Counted from the stretch's first letter, positions 29,165 through 38,471 are shown. The stretch: DNA of 64,000 nucleotides from GCA-2715645 sp042095375 (GCA_042095375.1 JBELBJ010000005.1:10314-74313), one strand, 5' to 3'. Translations and numbers: made by a program. Notes: a model not told the origin generated them from the sequence alone.

Positions 29165-31978
29165 TTATCTACTTAAATATAGGTTTCTTTTAGAATAAAT
29201 TTTGGTAAAATAATCATCCATTAAATCATCAATAAAATAAATTGACTCTCCCGTTGATTTCATTTCTGGACCTAATTCTTTATTTACATTTGGAAACTTA
29301 TTAAAAGAGAAAACAGGCTCCTTGATTGCGTATCCTTTTTTTATAGGAGAAAATTTAAAATCGGATAATTTATTTTTTCCTAGCATAATTTTTACAGCAT
29401 AATTAACATAGGTTTCTTGATAAGCCTTTGAAATAAATGGAACTGTTCTTGAAGACCTAGGGTTAGCTTCAATAACATATACACTATCATCTTTTATGGC
29501 AAACTGAATATTAATTAAACCAATTGTATTTAATTCTAATGCAATTTTTTTTGTATACTCTTTAATTTTTCTTATAACTAAATCACCTAAACTATAAGGA
29601 GGTAATACTGCATATGAGTCTCCAGAATGAATGCCAGCTGGTTCAATATGTTCCATGATACCTATAATATAAACATCCTTACCATCGCAAATTGCATCTG
29701 CTTCAGCTTCTATCGCTCCGCTTAGGAAATGATCTAATAATATTTTTCCGTCAGGTTTATCTTGAATTAAATCAACTACATGTTCTTCTAATTCTTTATT
29801 ATTTATAACTATTTTCATTGATTGACCACCTAAAACATATGAAGGCCTAACCAAAAGTGGAAACCCGATTTTTTTGGATAATTTAATAGCATCTGATGCA
29901 GATTCTATGGTTCCATATATTGGATATGGAATTTTATTTTTCTTTAATAGATCCGAAAATCGACCTCTATTTTCAGCAAGATCAAGTGAGTCATAACTCG
30001 TTCCAAAAATTTTAATACCATATTTGTCAAGTTTATGAGATAATTTAAGAGCAGTTTGACCCCCTAGTTGAACTATTACCCCTTCTGGTTTTTCATGTAA
30101 AATTATTTCATAAATATGCTCCCAAAAAACAGGCTCAAAGTAAAGTTTATCAGCTACATCAAAATCTGTTGAAACAGTTTCGGGATTACAATTGATCATA
30201 ATCGTTTCATAACCACATTCTTTAGCAGCCAAAACACCATGAACACAACAATAATCGAATTCAATTCCCTGACCGATTCTATTTGGACCAGATCCTAAAA
30301 CTAATACTTTTTTCTTATTAGAAGGTTTAGATTCATTTTCATCACCAAAGGTAGAGTAATAATAAGGAGTGACAGCTTCAAATTCAGCTGCACAAGTATC
30401 TACTAGCTTAAATACTCTTTTAATTTTTAATTCTTGCCTCTTTTCAAATACTTCGCTTTCTAAACAATTAAGTAAATGAGCAATTTGTCTATCGGCATAT
30501 CCTTTTTCTTTTAATAATTTTAAACTAGATTTTGGAATGGTTTCAATATTGTATTCTTCAATATTTTTTTCAATCATAACTAATTCTTGGATTTGGTATA
30601 AAAACCACTTATCTATTTTCGTTATATCTTGGATAGTATTAAAAGGAAGCCCTAATTTAAATGAATCATAAATATGGAATAATCTATTCCAACTAGGATA
30701 TTTTAGGCTGTTAAGAAGAGTGTTTTGATCAATTATTTCTCTGCCATCAGCCCCTAGTCCATTTCTTTTAATTTCTAGTGATTGACAAGCTTTTTGTAAT
30801 GCTTCTTGAAAATTAGTTCCTATCCCCATAACTTCTCCAACTGCTTTCATTTGTAAACCTAAACGCCTATCCGAACCAACAAATTTGTCAAAATTCCATC
30901 TAGGAATTTTTACAACTACATAATCAAGAGCGGGCTCGAAAAAAGCTGATGTGTTTTTTGTAATTTGATTATCTAATTCATCAAGATTATACCCAATTGC
31001 AAGTTTAGCTGCTATTTTTGCTATTGGATAACCAGTAGCTTTAGAAGCCAGGGCAGATGATCTTGAAACTCTTGGATTAATTTCAATAGCAATTAATTCA
31101 TCAGTATCTGGGCTTATAGCGAATTGAACATTACAGCCTCCAGCAAAATGCCCAATGCCATTCATCATTTTAATAGCAAGATTTCTCATTTCTTGATAAA
31201 TAGTATCAGGTAAAGTCATTGCAGGAGCTACTGTAATAGAATCACCAGTATGAATACCCATTGCATCAAAATTTTCTATAGAACATATTATAATTACATT
31301 TCCAATATTGTCTCTCAAAAGTTCTAATTCAAATTCCTTCCATCCCATAATACTTTTTTCAACTAATACTTCGTGGACAGGTGAAAATTTTAACCCATTA
31401 TTTAGTGCGTCATCAAAATCTTCTTCTTTTTCAACAAACCCACCACCTGAACCACCTAAAGTAAATGATGGTCTAATAACTAATGGAAAACCAATATTTT
31501 GAGCAATTTCTTTTCCTCTTAAAAAAGAAGTAGCAACCTCTCCTTCACAAACATTTATGTCAAGACTTTTCATTTTTAATCTAAATTTTTCTCTATCCTC
31601 GGTTGTATTTATTGCATCAGTATTGACTCCAATCATTTTAATATTAAATTTTTCCCAAATTCCAGCTTCTTCACATTCAATAGCTAAATTCAGCGCTGTT
31701 TGACCGCCCATAGTAGGGAGTACAGCATCTATTTTATGAATAGATAAAATATGTTCTATGGATTTTTTTTCTAGAGGCAAAAGAAAAATATTATCTGCAG
31801 TGACAGAATCAGTCATTATTGTAGCTGGATTTGAATTGATTAAAGTAACTTCTATTCCCTCTTCTCTTAAAGATCTTGAAGCTTGAGATCCAGAATAATC
31901 AAATTCACATGCTTGGCCAATAATAATAGGACCTGAACCGATAATCAATACTGAATTTATACTCTTGTCCCTTGGCAT
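29165..31978 (-). CDS. carB: Carbamoyl-phosphate synthase large subunit (without MGS regulatory domain)
   Basis: At 937 residues it carries both ATP-grasp halves: an N-terminal carboxyphosphate domain starting VLIIGSGPIIIGQACEFDYSG and a carbamoyl-phosphate domain starting VLVLGSGPNRIGQGIEFDYC near residue 554. It makes carbamoyl phosphate for pyrimidines and arginine. It stops at IYSKRNLYLSR, about 130 residues short of the E. coli enzyme, so the C-terminal MGS-like domain that binds UMP and ornithine is missing; flavobacterial CarB proteins are typically this length. carA is not in the window. The upstream 144-base region, shared with a divergent small gene, has phased GTTAAC motifs. Confidence 0.96.
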   Translation of the reverse strand: MPRDKSINSVLIIGSGPIIIGQACEFDYSGSQASRSLREEGIEVTLINSNPATIMTDSVTADNIFLLPLEKKSIEHILSIHKIDAVLPTMGGQTALNLAIECEEAGIWEKFNIKMIGVNTDAINTTEDREKFRLKMKSLDINVCEGEVATSFLRGKEIAQNIGFPLVIRPSFTLGGSGGGFVEKEEDFDDALNNGLKFSPVHEVLVEKSIMGWKEFELELLRDNIGNVIIICSIENFDAMGIHTGDSITVAPAMTLPDTIYQEMRNLAIKMMNGIGHFAGGCNVQFAISPDTDELIAIEINPRVSRSSALASKATGYPIAKIAAKLAIGYNLDELDNQITKNTSAFFEPALDYVVVKIPRWNFDKFVGSDRRLGLQMKAVGEVMGIGTNFQEALQKACQSLEIKRNGLGADGREIIDQNTLLNSLKYPSWNRLFHIYDSFKLGLPFNTIQDITKIDKWFLYQIQELVMIEKNIEEYNIETIPKSSLKLLKEKGYADRQIAHLLNCLESEVFEKRQELKIKRVFKLVDTCAAEFEAVTPYYYSTFGDENESKPSNKKKVLVLGSGPNRIGQGIEFDYCCVHGVLAAKECGYETIMINCNPETVSTDFDVADKLYFEPVFWEHIYEIILHEKPEGVIVQLGGQTALKLSHKLDKYGIKIFGTSYDSLDLAENRGRFSDLLKKNKIPYPIYGTIESASDAIKLSKKIGFPLLVRPSYVLGGQSMKIVINNKELEEHVVDLIQDKPDGKILLDHFLSGAIEAEADAICDGKDVYIIGIMEHIEPAGIHSGDSYAVLPPYSLGDLVIRKIKEYTKKIALELNTIGLINIQFAIKDDSVYVIEANPRSSRTVPFISKAYQETYVNYAVKIMLGKNKLSDFKFSPIKKGYAIKEPVFSFNKFPNVNKELGPEMKSTGESIYFIDDLMDDYFTKIYSKRNLYLSR

Positions 31979-32058
31979 TGAAATTTATTTTGCAATATAA
32001 TTTTTATTAACAAAAATTATAACAAAATCAAAATAAATATTTTTTAGTTTTGAAATTA

Positions 32059-32106
32059 GTTAACAATTTGTTAATATTGTTAACAATTAAATAACATTAA
32101 GTTAAC
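32059..32106. promoter_or_regulatory. Phased GTTAAC motif cluster in the carB divergent promoter region
   Basis: GTTAAC occurs at 32059, 32079 and 32101 and GTTAAT at 32070, with a weaker AATAAC at 32090, giving 9-11-base steps. Positions 32076-32087 form the perfect palindrome ATTGTTAACAAT. One-turn spacing on the helix suggests cooperative binding of a regulator. The region serves carB (minus) and the small exported protein gene (plus). No TAnnTTTG box is an exact match here. Confidence 0.5.
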
Positions 32107-32122
32107 TTTAAATTTAAAGGCA

Positions 32123-32422
32123 ATGAAAACTTTCAAGAATAAAATTTCAATTAAATTACTAGCTTTAGTTATCATTTTTTTATTTTTAAATACTTCAGTA
32201 TTCTCTGATAATAGATCAGAAAAAAAGAATAAAAAAAATAATTTATCACCAGTTAAATTTAAAAGAGAAATTAATATGAAAGACAATTTTGTAATTGTTA
32301 AAACAGAAACATTCTTTACAAAAAAACAATGGAAAGAACTAAAAGAACTGTCTAAGGAAAGAAAGAAAAAAGAAAAATTAATCAAAAAAAACCCTTCTTC
32401 TAAAATACAATTAAATTTTTAA
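32123..32422 (+). CDS. Small exported basic protein, unknown function
   Basis: A 99-residue protein with a clear signal peptide (KLLALVIIFLFLNTSVFSD, cleavage near residue 29) followed by a very Lys-rich mature part (KKNKKNN, TKKQWKELKELSKERKKKEKLIKK) that should form a charged helix. I do not recognise a family. The opposite strand also has an open frame, but only this strand gives a signal peptide and a start preceded by an A/T-rich leader. It overlaps sucB at the 3' end by 12 bases and diverges from carB. Confidence 0.65.
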   Translation: MKTFKNKISIKLLALVIIFLFLNTSVFSDNRSEKKNKKNNLSPVKFKREINMKDNFVIVKTETFFTKKQWKELKELSKERKKKEKLIKKNPSSKIQLNF

Positions 32423-33616
32423 CATTAATCTAGAGGGATCTTCTAATAATTCCTTCAGTCTGACTAAAAAACTAACTGATTCTCTTCCATCGATTATTCT
32501 ATGATCATATGAAAGAGCTAGATACATCATTGGCTTAATTTTTATTTCATCATTTACTACCATAGGTCTTTTCACAATATTATGCATACCTAAAATAGCA
32601 GATTGAGGAGAGTTTATAATTGGAGTAGACATCATAGATCCAAAAATACCACCATTAGTAATTGTAAAAGTTCCTCCTTGCATTTCTTCAATTGATAATT
32701 TTCCATCTCTAGCTTTTGTAGCTAACCTAATAATTTCTTTTTCTATTTGATCAAAACTTAAACTTTCAGCATTTCTAATTACAGGAACAACTAATCCTTT
32801 TGGAGTAGAAACAGCAATAGATATATCACAGTAGTCATTATAAACAATTTCATTTTCATCTAATAAAGCATTAACAGCTGGCCAGTCGCTTAAAGCAACA
32901 CAACAAGCTTTAGTAAAAAATGACATAAAGCCTAAATTCACTTCATATTTTTCCTTAAATGATTCTTTATATTTTTTTCTTAAATTCATTATAGGCTCCA
33001 TATTTACTTCATTAAATGTTGTAAGCATTGCTGTTTCATTCTTTACGCTCACCAGTCTTTTAGATATTGTTTTTCTAAGTTGCGTCATCTTTTCTCTTCT
33101 TTGATTCCTATTTCCAACAGTTTGAACCTCACTTGAGTCTGCCGTAGAAGAAGCTTCGACTTTTTGCTCTGAATTTATAACATCTTCTTTTGTGATTTTA
33201 CCTCCAGCTCCAGTACCAGATATTTCTTTTGGATCTATACCTTTTTCATCCATTATTTTTTTTGCAACAGGAGTTGATTCAGATCTTTCTTTAGTTATAA
33301 CTTCTGATTTATTTTCAGTTAAAACCTCTTTTTGATCTTGAGATTCTTTCTGCTCTTTAGAAATTTCTTTAATTTCAATTTTACATATTAGCTTACCAAT
33401 TTCAAGGGTAGTTCCTTCCTCAGCTTCTATTATAAGATTACCAGATGCTTCTGCAGTTAATTCAAATGTTGCCTTATCAGAGTCAATTTCAGCTATTATC
33501 TCATCTAACTCAACATAATCCCCATTAGATTTTAACCATGAAGAAATTGTAACTTCATTAATTGATTCGCCTACATTAGGGACGAACATTTCATAAATTT
33601 TATCACTTTTTGTCAT
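32411..33616 (-). CDS. sucB: 2-oxoglutarate dehydrogenase E2 (dihydrolipoyllysine succinyltransferase)
   Basis: A 401-residue E2 core of the 2-oxoglutarate dehydrogenase complex, transferring succinyl groups to CoA in the TCA cycle. One lipoyl domain (lipoyl Lys48 in EIDSDKATFEL) is followed by a Glu/Lys/Ser linker, an E1/E3-binding domain (TPVAKKIMDEKGIDPKEISGTGAGGKITKEDV near residues 118-150) and the catalytic domain ending with the active-site His372 in SYDHRIIDGRES. Its ATG overlaps the sucA stop by 4 bases, giving tight coupling of E1 and E2 synthesis. Confidence 0.96.
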   Translation of the reverse strand: MTKSDKIYEMFVPNVGESINEVTISSWLKSNGDYVELDEIIAEIDSDKATFELTAEASGNLIIEAEEGTTLEIGKLICKIEIKEISKEQKESQDQKEVLTENKSEVITKERSESTPVAKKIMDEKGIDPKEISGTGAGGKITKEDVINSEQKVEASSTADSSEVQTVGNRNQRREKMTQLRKTISKRLVSVKNETAMLTTFNEVNMEPIMNLRKKYKESFKEKYEVNLGFMSFFTKACCVALSDWPAVNALLDENEIVYNDYCDISIAVSTPKGLVVPVIRNAESLSFDQIEKEIIRLATKARDGKLSIEEMQGGTFTITNGGIFGSMMSTPIINSPQSAILGMHNIVKRPMVVNDEIKIKPMMYLALSYDHRIIDGRESVSFLVRLKELLEDPSRLMLKI

Positions 33617-36312
33617 TCAAATGCTTTTTTAATTAATGATTGCTGCTCTTTGCTATGAGATTTAAAATAACCTGTTGAAGGAGAAGCGCTTCTTTTTCTT
33701 GATAATAATTTTAATTCATATTTTTCTAATTCATTACTTATGAATTTCCAATATCCCATATTTTTTGGCTCCTCTTGAACCCAACAAATCTTATCACATT
33801 TATACTTTTTAATAATTTTAGTAATCTGATTTATAGGAAAAGGGTAAATTTGTTCTATTCTAACAATAGCAATATTAACTATATTTTTCTGAATTCTATA
33901 TTGCTTTAAATCATAATAAACCTTTCCAGTACATAAAATTAATTTTTTAACTTTTGTTTTTTTAATCAGTTCATCATCTATTACTTCTTGAAACTTGGAT
34001 TTAGTAAAATCACTTATAGGAGAATGAAGGTCTGGATGTCTTAGCAAACTTTTAGGGGATAAAACGAAACAAGGCTTTCTAAAATTCCAAAATAATTGTC
34101 TTCTTAATAGATGAAAAAAATTAGCAGGTGTAGTTAAATTTGAAACAATCATATTATCATCCGAACATAAACTCAAGATTCTTTCAGGCCTTGCACTAGA
34201 ATGTTCCGGGCCCTGACCTTCATATCCATGAGGTAAAAGGACAACTAATCCATTCATTTTATCCCATTTAGTTTCAGCTGAAGAAATATATTGATCAATT
34301 ATTACTTGAGCACCATTAACAAAATCACCAAATTGCGCTTCCCATATGACTAATGCATTAGGTGTAGCCATTGCATATCCATATTCAAAGCCTAATACAG
34401 CAAATTCAGATAATAAAGAATTATAAATAAATAATTCATTCTGATTTTTTGAAATATTATTTAAAGGACAATATGGTTTATTTGTATCAGAATCAAAGAA
34501 ATAAGCATGTCTATGTGAAAATGTCCCTCTTATCACATCTTGTCCAGAAATTCTAATTATCTTTTTGTCTATTAATAATGAACCATAAGCTAAAAGTTCA
34601 GCATCTGACCAATTGATCATTTTTTTATTGAAAAAATTTTCTTTTCTATCATTAATTAATTTTGCAATTTGTTTTAAAGGCTTGAATCCAGACGGAAGAC
34701 TTGTTAATGACTTTGCAATCTTATTTATTTTTACTAGGTCCAATGAAGTATCTGGAGATTCTAAAAATTGTTCAGATTTAGATTTTTTCAAATGATCCCA
34801 TTCTTCATCATGTTTTTGAGGAATATAAGGTAAAGGTTTCTGTCTGACTTCATCTAACCTTTCTTGTAACATTTGTTTAAAATCCTTTTGTAATTTTTCA
34901 CTATAATTTGCATCAATATCTTTTTCTTCTTTAAGTTTATTAAAATAAACATCCCTTGGATTTGGGTGTTTTGCAATTAAATTATATAAAGAAGGCTGAG
35001 TAAACTTTGGTTCATCAGATTCATTATGACCATGCCTTCTATAACATAATAAATCAATAAAAATATCTTTTTTAAACTTTTGTCTATATGCTAATGCAAG
35101 GCTAGAAGCAAAAGAAACTGCTTCAGCATCATCTCCATTTATATGCAAAACTGGAGAATCAATAATTTTCGCAAGATCTGTACAATAAATGCTTGATCTT
35201 GCATCATCATAATCTGTAGTAAAACCAATTTGATTATTTATAACAAAATGAATAGTACCTCCGCACCTGTAACCTTTAAGTTTAGACATTTGAACAATTT
35301 CATAAACTAAACCTTGACCAGCAATAGCAGCATCTCCGTGAATTAATATCGGTATAGCTTTATTAAAGTCTTTTTGATATTCATCATCAATTTGCGCTCT
35401 AACATAACCTTGAACTACGGGGCTTACTGATTCCAAATGAGAAGGATTAGGCACTAACTTCACATAAATTTTCTTATTGTTACTATATTTTCTTAAACTA
35501 GAATAACCTAAATGATATTTAACATCGCCATCTCCCATAGTTAAATCGGGATCCATGTTCCCCTCAAATTCATTAAACATTTCATTATAAGTCTTTCCTA
35601 GAATGCTTGTTAAAACATTTAATCTACCTCGGTGTGCCATTCCAATAACAACTTCCTCAACATTTTCTTTTGCCGCAGATCCAATAAATTCACTAAGAAA
35701 AGTTATAGTATTTTCACCACCTTCAAGGGAAAATCTTTTTTGACCAATATATTTTGTATGTAAAAAATTTTCAAAAACTAATGCCTCATTAAGTTTAGAA
35801 AGGATTCTTAATTTATCATCTTTTGAATAATTGATCTTATACCATTTGGATTCTATCCAGTTTTTAAGCCAATTAACTTCATCAGAGTCCCTAATATGCA
35901 TATATTCAAAACCTATAGTTCCCAAATAAATTCTATCAAGTTTTGAAATTATATCTTTTAGTTTAGCATTATCTAATCCAATTTCTGATGATATGTTGAA
36001 TTGTTTTTCTAAGTGAGATTTATTTAAATTGAAAAATTCTAAATCGAATTTAACATTATGATCTCTTCTAACTCTAACAGGGTTAGTATTTGAATTAAGA
36101 TGACCAAATATTCTATAAGCATTGATTAAATTGTTTACATATGTTTCATCATTAGATAAATTAGTGCCAATTGAGGTTTGAGATGAAAAATCAAAACCTT
36201 CAAAAAATTTTTGCCAAGAAAAATCTACATCTTCAGGGTGAGATTTATATTTTTGATACATCTGTTCAATGTACTTTGGATCAGAATTAGATATGTAAGA
36301 AAAATCGCTCAT
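33613..36312 (-). CDS. sucA: 2-oxoglutarate dehydrogenase E1 component
   Basis: The thiamine-diphosphate-dependent E1 that decarboxylates 2-oxoglutarate. I place the start at the ATG at 36312 (MSDFSYISNSD), which begins the conserved N-terminal targeting helix (IEQMYQKYKSHPEDVDFSWQKFFEGFDF); a TTG at 36333 would add seven residues without similarity. Family motifs include IGMAHRGRLNVL, HLGYSS, IHGDAAIAGQGLVYE, FVINNQIGFTT, the ThDP-site HINGDDAEAV, CYRRHGHNESDEP and LPHGYEGQGPEHSSARPER. About 899 residues is normal. It forms an operon with sucB and diverges from rpsP. Confidence 0.96.
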   Translation of the reverse strand: MSDFSYISNSDPKYIEQMYQKYKSHPEDVDFSWQKFFEGFDFSSQTSIGTNLSNDETYVNNLINAYRIFGHLNSNTNPVRVRRDHNVKFDLEFFNLNKSHLEKQFNISSEIGLDNAKLKDIISKLDRIYLGTIGFEYMHIRDSDEVNWLKNWIESKWYKINYSKDDKLRILSKLNEALVFENFLHTKYIGQKRFSLEGGENTITFLSEFIGSAAKENVEEVVIGMAHRGRLNVLTSILGKTYNEMFNEFEGNMDPDLTMGDGDVKYHLGYSSLRKYSNNKKIYVKLVPNPSHLESVSPVVQGYVRAQIDDEYQKDFNKAIPILIHGDAAIAGQGLVYEIVQMSKLKGYRCGGTIHFVINNQIGFTTDYDDARSSIYCTDLAKIIDSPVLHINGDDAEAVSFASSLALAYRQKFKKDIFIDLLCYRRHGHNESDEPKFTQPSLYNLIAKHPNPRDVYFNKLKEEKDIDANYSEKLQKDFKQMLQERLDEVRQKPLPYIPQKHDEEWDHLKKSKSEQFLESPDTSLDLVKINKIAKSLTSLPSGFKPLKQIAKLINDRKENFFNKKMINWSDAELLAYGSLLIDKKIIRISGQDVIRGTFSHRHAYFFDSDTNKPYCPLNNISKNQNELFIYNSLLSEFAVLGFEYGYAMATPNALVIWEAQFGDFVNGAQVIIDQYISSAETKWDKMNGLVVLLPHGYEGQGPEHSSARPERILSLCSDDNMIVSNLTTPANFFHLLRRQLFWNFRKPCFVLSPKSLLRHPDLHSPISDFTKSKFQEVIDDELIKKTKVKKLILCTGKVYYDLKQYRIQKNIVNIAIVRIEQIYPFPINQITKIIKKYKCDKICWVQEEPKNMGYWKFISNELEKYELKLLSRKRSASPSTGYFKSHSKEQQSLIKKAFE

Positions 36313-36359
36313 AATAAAATAATAATTACACAATATATTTATAAATAAATTAAAATGAA

Positions 36360-36395
36360 AACCGTATAGTCGGTTATTAGGTTATTATGTTATTA
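36360..36395. repeat. Inverted repeat plus three tandem 8-mers between sucA and rpsP
   Basis: AACCG-TATAGT-CGGTT (36360-36375) is a 5-bp inverted repeat, followed by GGTTATTA, GGTTATTA and TGTTATTA in direct tandem (36372-36395). The cluster sits in the middle of the 190-base divergent promoter region. It may be an operator, but there is no functional evidence. Confidence 0.4.
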
Positions 36396-36441
36396 TAATT
36401 TAAAATAATTTTATTTTCTTAGGAAAATTAATTTAACCAAT

Positions 36442-36449
36442 TATATTTG
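36442..36449 (+). promoter_or_regulatory. Promoter -7 box (TATATTTG) of the rpsP operon
   Basis: An exact TAnnTTTG match 53 bases before the rpsP ATG. The predicted leader of about 47 bases contains ATGGA-CGTGT-TCCAT (36475-36489), a 5-bp stem that could be a small regulatory hairpin. Confidence 0.6.
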
Positions 36450-36502
36450 CGATCTTAAAATTTATTAATGTAAATGGACGTGTTCCATATAAACAAAAAA
36501 AT

Positions 36503-37289
36503 ATGAGTGTAAAAATAAGACTATCAAGAAGAGGAAGAAAGAAATTAGCACTTTATGATATTACAATTGCTGATTCAAGATCGCCAAGGGACGGAAAATT
36601 TATTGAAAAAATAGGGAGCTATAATCCAAATACAAATCCTGCAACTATAACTATTAATGATGAAAAAGCATTAGAATGGTTAGCTAATGGTGCAATTCCA
36701 ACTAATACAGTTAGAGCAATACTTTCTTATAAAGGAATACTTTTAAAAAGACATCTTCAAATTGGTGTTGACAAAAAAGCTATATCACAAGAAGAAGCTG
36801 ATAAAAAATACAATAAGTGGATAAAAGAAAAAGAAAAGAAAATTCAAGATAAAGTAGATTCTATATTAAAGCTTTCAGAAGAAGAAAAATCAAAAAGATT
36901 AGAGGCCGAAAAGCAAGCAAGCAAAAAAAGAGCTGAAAAAATAGTAAATAAAGAAAAAGAAAAATTAGCAAAAGCGGAAGAAGAAGCAAAAACAGAAGAA
37001 GCTCCTAAAGAAGAAGTAAAAGAGGAAGAAGCAANNNNNNNNNNNNNNNNNNNNNNNNNNNNNNNNNNNNNNNNNNNNNNNNNNNNNNNNNNNNNNNNNN
37101 NNNNNNNNNNNNNNNNNNNNNNNNNNNNNNNNNNAGGAAGAAGCAAAAACAGAAGAAGCTCCTAAAGAAGAAGTAAAAGAGGAAGAAGCAAAAACAGAAG
37201 AAGCTCCTAAAGAAGAAGTAAAAGAGGAAGAAGCGAAAACAGAAGAAGCGAAAACAGAAGAAGCTCCTAAAGAGGAAGAATCAAAATAA
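36503..37289 (+). CDS. rpsP: 30S ribosomal protein S16 (bS16) with long Glu/Lys repeat tail; interrupted by an assembly gap
   Basis: Residues 1-80 are a standard S16 (VKIRLSRRGRKKLALYDI, SPRDGKFIEKIGSYNP, NGAIPTNTVRAILSYKG). Bacterial S16 is usually 80-100 residues. Here it continues as a charged helical region (about 95-165) and then 15-residue direct repeats of the type KTEEAPKEEVKEEEA (45 bases each). The 100-N gap at 37035 lies inside these repeats, so their number is unknown; the frame after the gap reads through two further units and a shortened one, ending PKEEESK and TAA at 37287-37289. A charged S16 tail is common in Bacteroidota, but the regular repeats are unusual. It is the first gene of the rpsP-rimM-trmD-rplS operon, 5 bases before rimM. 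Confidence 0.93.
36991..37265 (+). repeat. 45-bp tandem repeats in the rpsP 3' region
   Basis: Near-identical 45-base units encode KTEEAPKEEVKEEEA. One copy is visible before the gap and two after it, followed by a shortened copy with KTEEA duplicated. The repeats probably broke the assembly at 37035-37134 and are prone to copy-number change. Confidence 0.85.
37035..37134. other. Assembly gap (100 N) inside the rpsP repeat tail
   Basis: A 100-N placeholder inside 45-base tandem repeats. Both flanks carry the same repeat sequence, so the true distance and repeat number cannot be determined. Confidence 0.97.
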
Positions 37290-37294
37290 ATATT

Positions 37295-37792
37295 ATGGGA
37301 TTAGCCCATATCGGTCAAATAACTAGCCATAAAGGTTTAAAGGGAAATTTAACTTTAAAAGTCAATAATAAATTTGATTTAAATAGCAAAAGAATAAAAT
37401 TTATTTACGCTGAAATAAAATCAAATAAAATTCCTTTTGAAGTTGAAAAAATTAATTTAATTAAAGAAGGGGTTTATTTAGTTAAGCTATTAGAATATGA
37501 CAACAGGGAATCAACAAATCAACTAGTTAAAAAGAAAATATTCATAGATGAAAAAATTATACTTAATAAATTGGAGGAATTAGAAAATCTTTTAGGTTTT
37601 AATATAATTGAAAAAAATAATAAAATAGGTACAGTAAAAGATTATTATAATCAAGAACAGCCAATTTTATTTTGCAAAATAGGAAATAAAGAGGTTTTGA
37701 TTCCCTACGTTAAAGATATAGTAGAAAAGAGAGATGATGTCAAAAAAAATATTTATGTTAACCTACCAAAAGGTTTATTAGATTTAAATTAA
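37295..37792 (+). CDS. rimM: Ribosome maturation factor RimM
   Basis: A 165-residue 16S rRNA processing factor that helps assemble the 30S head and binds S19. The N-terminal IGQITSHKGLKGNLTLKV matches the family motif. A PRC-barrel-like C-terminal half follows (NKIGTVKDYYNQEQPILFC and KEVLIPYVKDIV). It lies in its usual place between rpsP and trmD, 5 bases after rpsP and 1 base before trmD. Confidence 0.94.
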   Translation: MGLAHIGQITSHKGLKGNLTLKVNNKFDLNSKRIKFIYAEIKSNKIPFEVEKINLIKEGVYLVKLLEYDNRESTNQLVKKKIFIDEKIILNKLEELENLLGFNIIEKNNKIGTVKDYYNQEQPILFCKIGNKEVLIPYVKDIVEKRDDVKKNIYVNLPKGLLDLN

Positions 37793-37793
37793 T

Positions 37794-38471
37794 ATGATCA
37801 ATATTGACATTTTAACTTGCTTACCTCAACTTCTTGAAAGCCCACTCAATCATAGTATCATAAAAAGAGCTAAAGAAAAAAAATTAGTAAAAATTAAGAT
37901 TCATGATTTGAAAGATTATTCAAATAACAAACATAAAAAGGTAGATGATTATGCTTTTGGAGGTGGTGGTGGAATGGTTTTAAAAATTGAACCAATATAT
38001 AATTGCATAGAAATCATTAAAAAGAAGAAAAAAATAGATCTAATTATTTATATGAGCCCTGATGGAGAAAAACTAAATCAAAAAAAAGCTAACAAACTAT
38101 CGTTATATAAAAATATCATAATAATTTGTGGCCATTATAATGGTATAGATGAAAGAATTAGAAAAAATATAGTCAATAGTGAAATTAGTATCGGCGATTA
38201 TGTTTTAACAGGAGGTGAATTACCTGCAGCAATATTAATTGATTCGATAGCAAGATTGATACCAGGTGTATTATCAAATGAATCAACGGCTCTTAATGAT
38301 TCTTTTCAAGATGATCTTTTAGGATACCCAAATTATACTAGGCCTGCTGAATTTAAAGAATGGAAAGTTCCTAGTATACTATTATCAGGAAATAAAAAGG
38401 AAATTGAAAATTGGCGAATCAAAAAATCAATTGAAAACACCAAAAACAAAAGACCTGATCTTCTGAAATAA
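37794..38471 (+). CDS. trmD: tRNA (guanine37-N1)-methyltransferase
   Basis: A 225-residue SPOUT methyltransferase that makes m1G37 in tRNAs and prevents +1 frameshifting. DDYAFGGGGGMVLKIEP, IICGHYNGIDERI, the trefoil-knot SIGDYVLTGGELPA and the C-terminal YTRPAEF match well. It lies directly after rimM, as in most bacteria. An 84-base gap with its own promoter box separates it from rplS. Confidence 0.97.
   Translation: MINIDILTCLPQLLESPLNHSIIKRAKEKKLVKIKIHDLKDYSNNKHKKVDDYAFGGGGGMVLKIEPIYNCIEIIKKKKKIDLIIYMSPDGEKLNQKKANKLSLYKNIIIICGHYNGIDERIRKNIVNSEISIGDYVLTGGELPAAILIDSIARLIPGVLSNESTALNDSFQDDLLGYPNYTRPAEFKEWKVPSILLSGNKKEIENWRIKKSIENTKNKRPDLLK

Noticed and set aside
32080..32385. Minus-strand open frame opposite the small exported protein gene
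   Set aside because: It is rich in Phe, Leu and Ser, as expected for the reverse of Lys/Glu/Asn codons. The plus strand has the better signal peptide and context.
36991..37265. Possible CRISPR-like array from the regular 45-base repeats
   Set aside because: The repeats are contiguous without spacers, in frame with rpsP and encode a simple peptide repeat.
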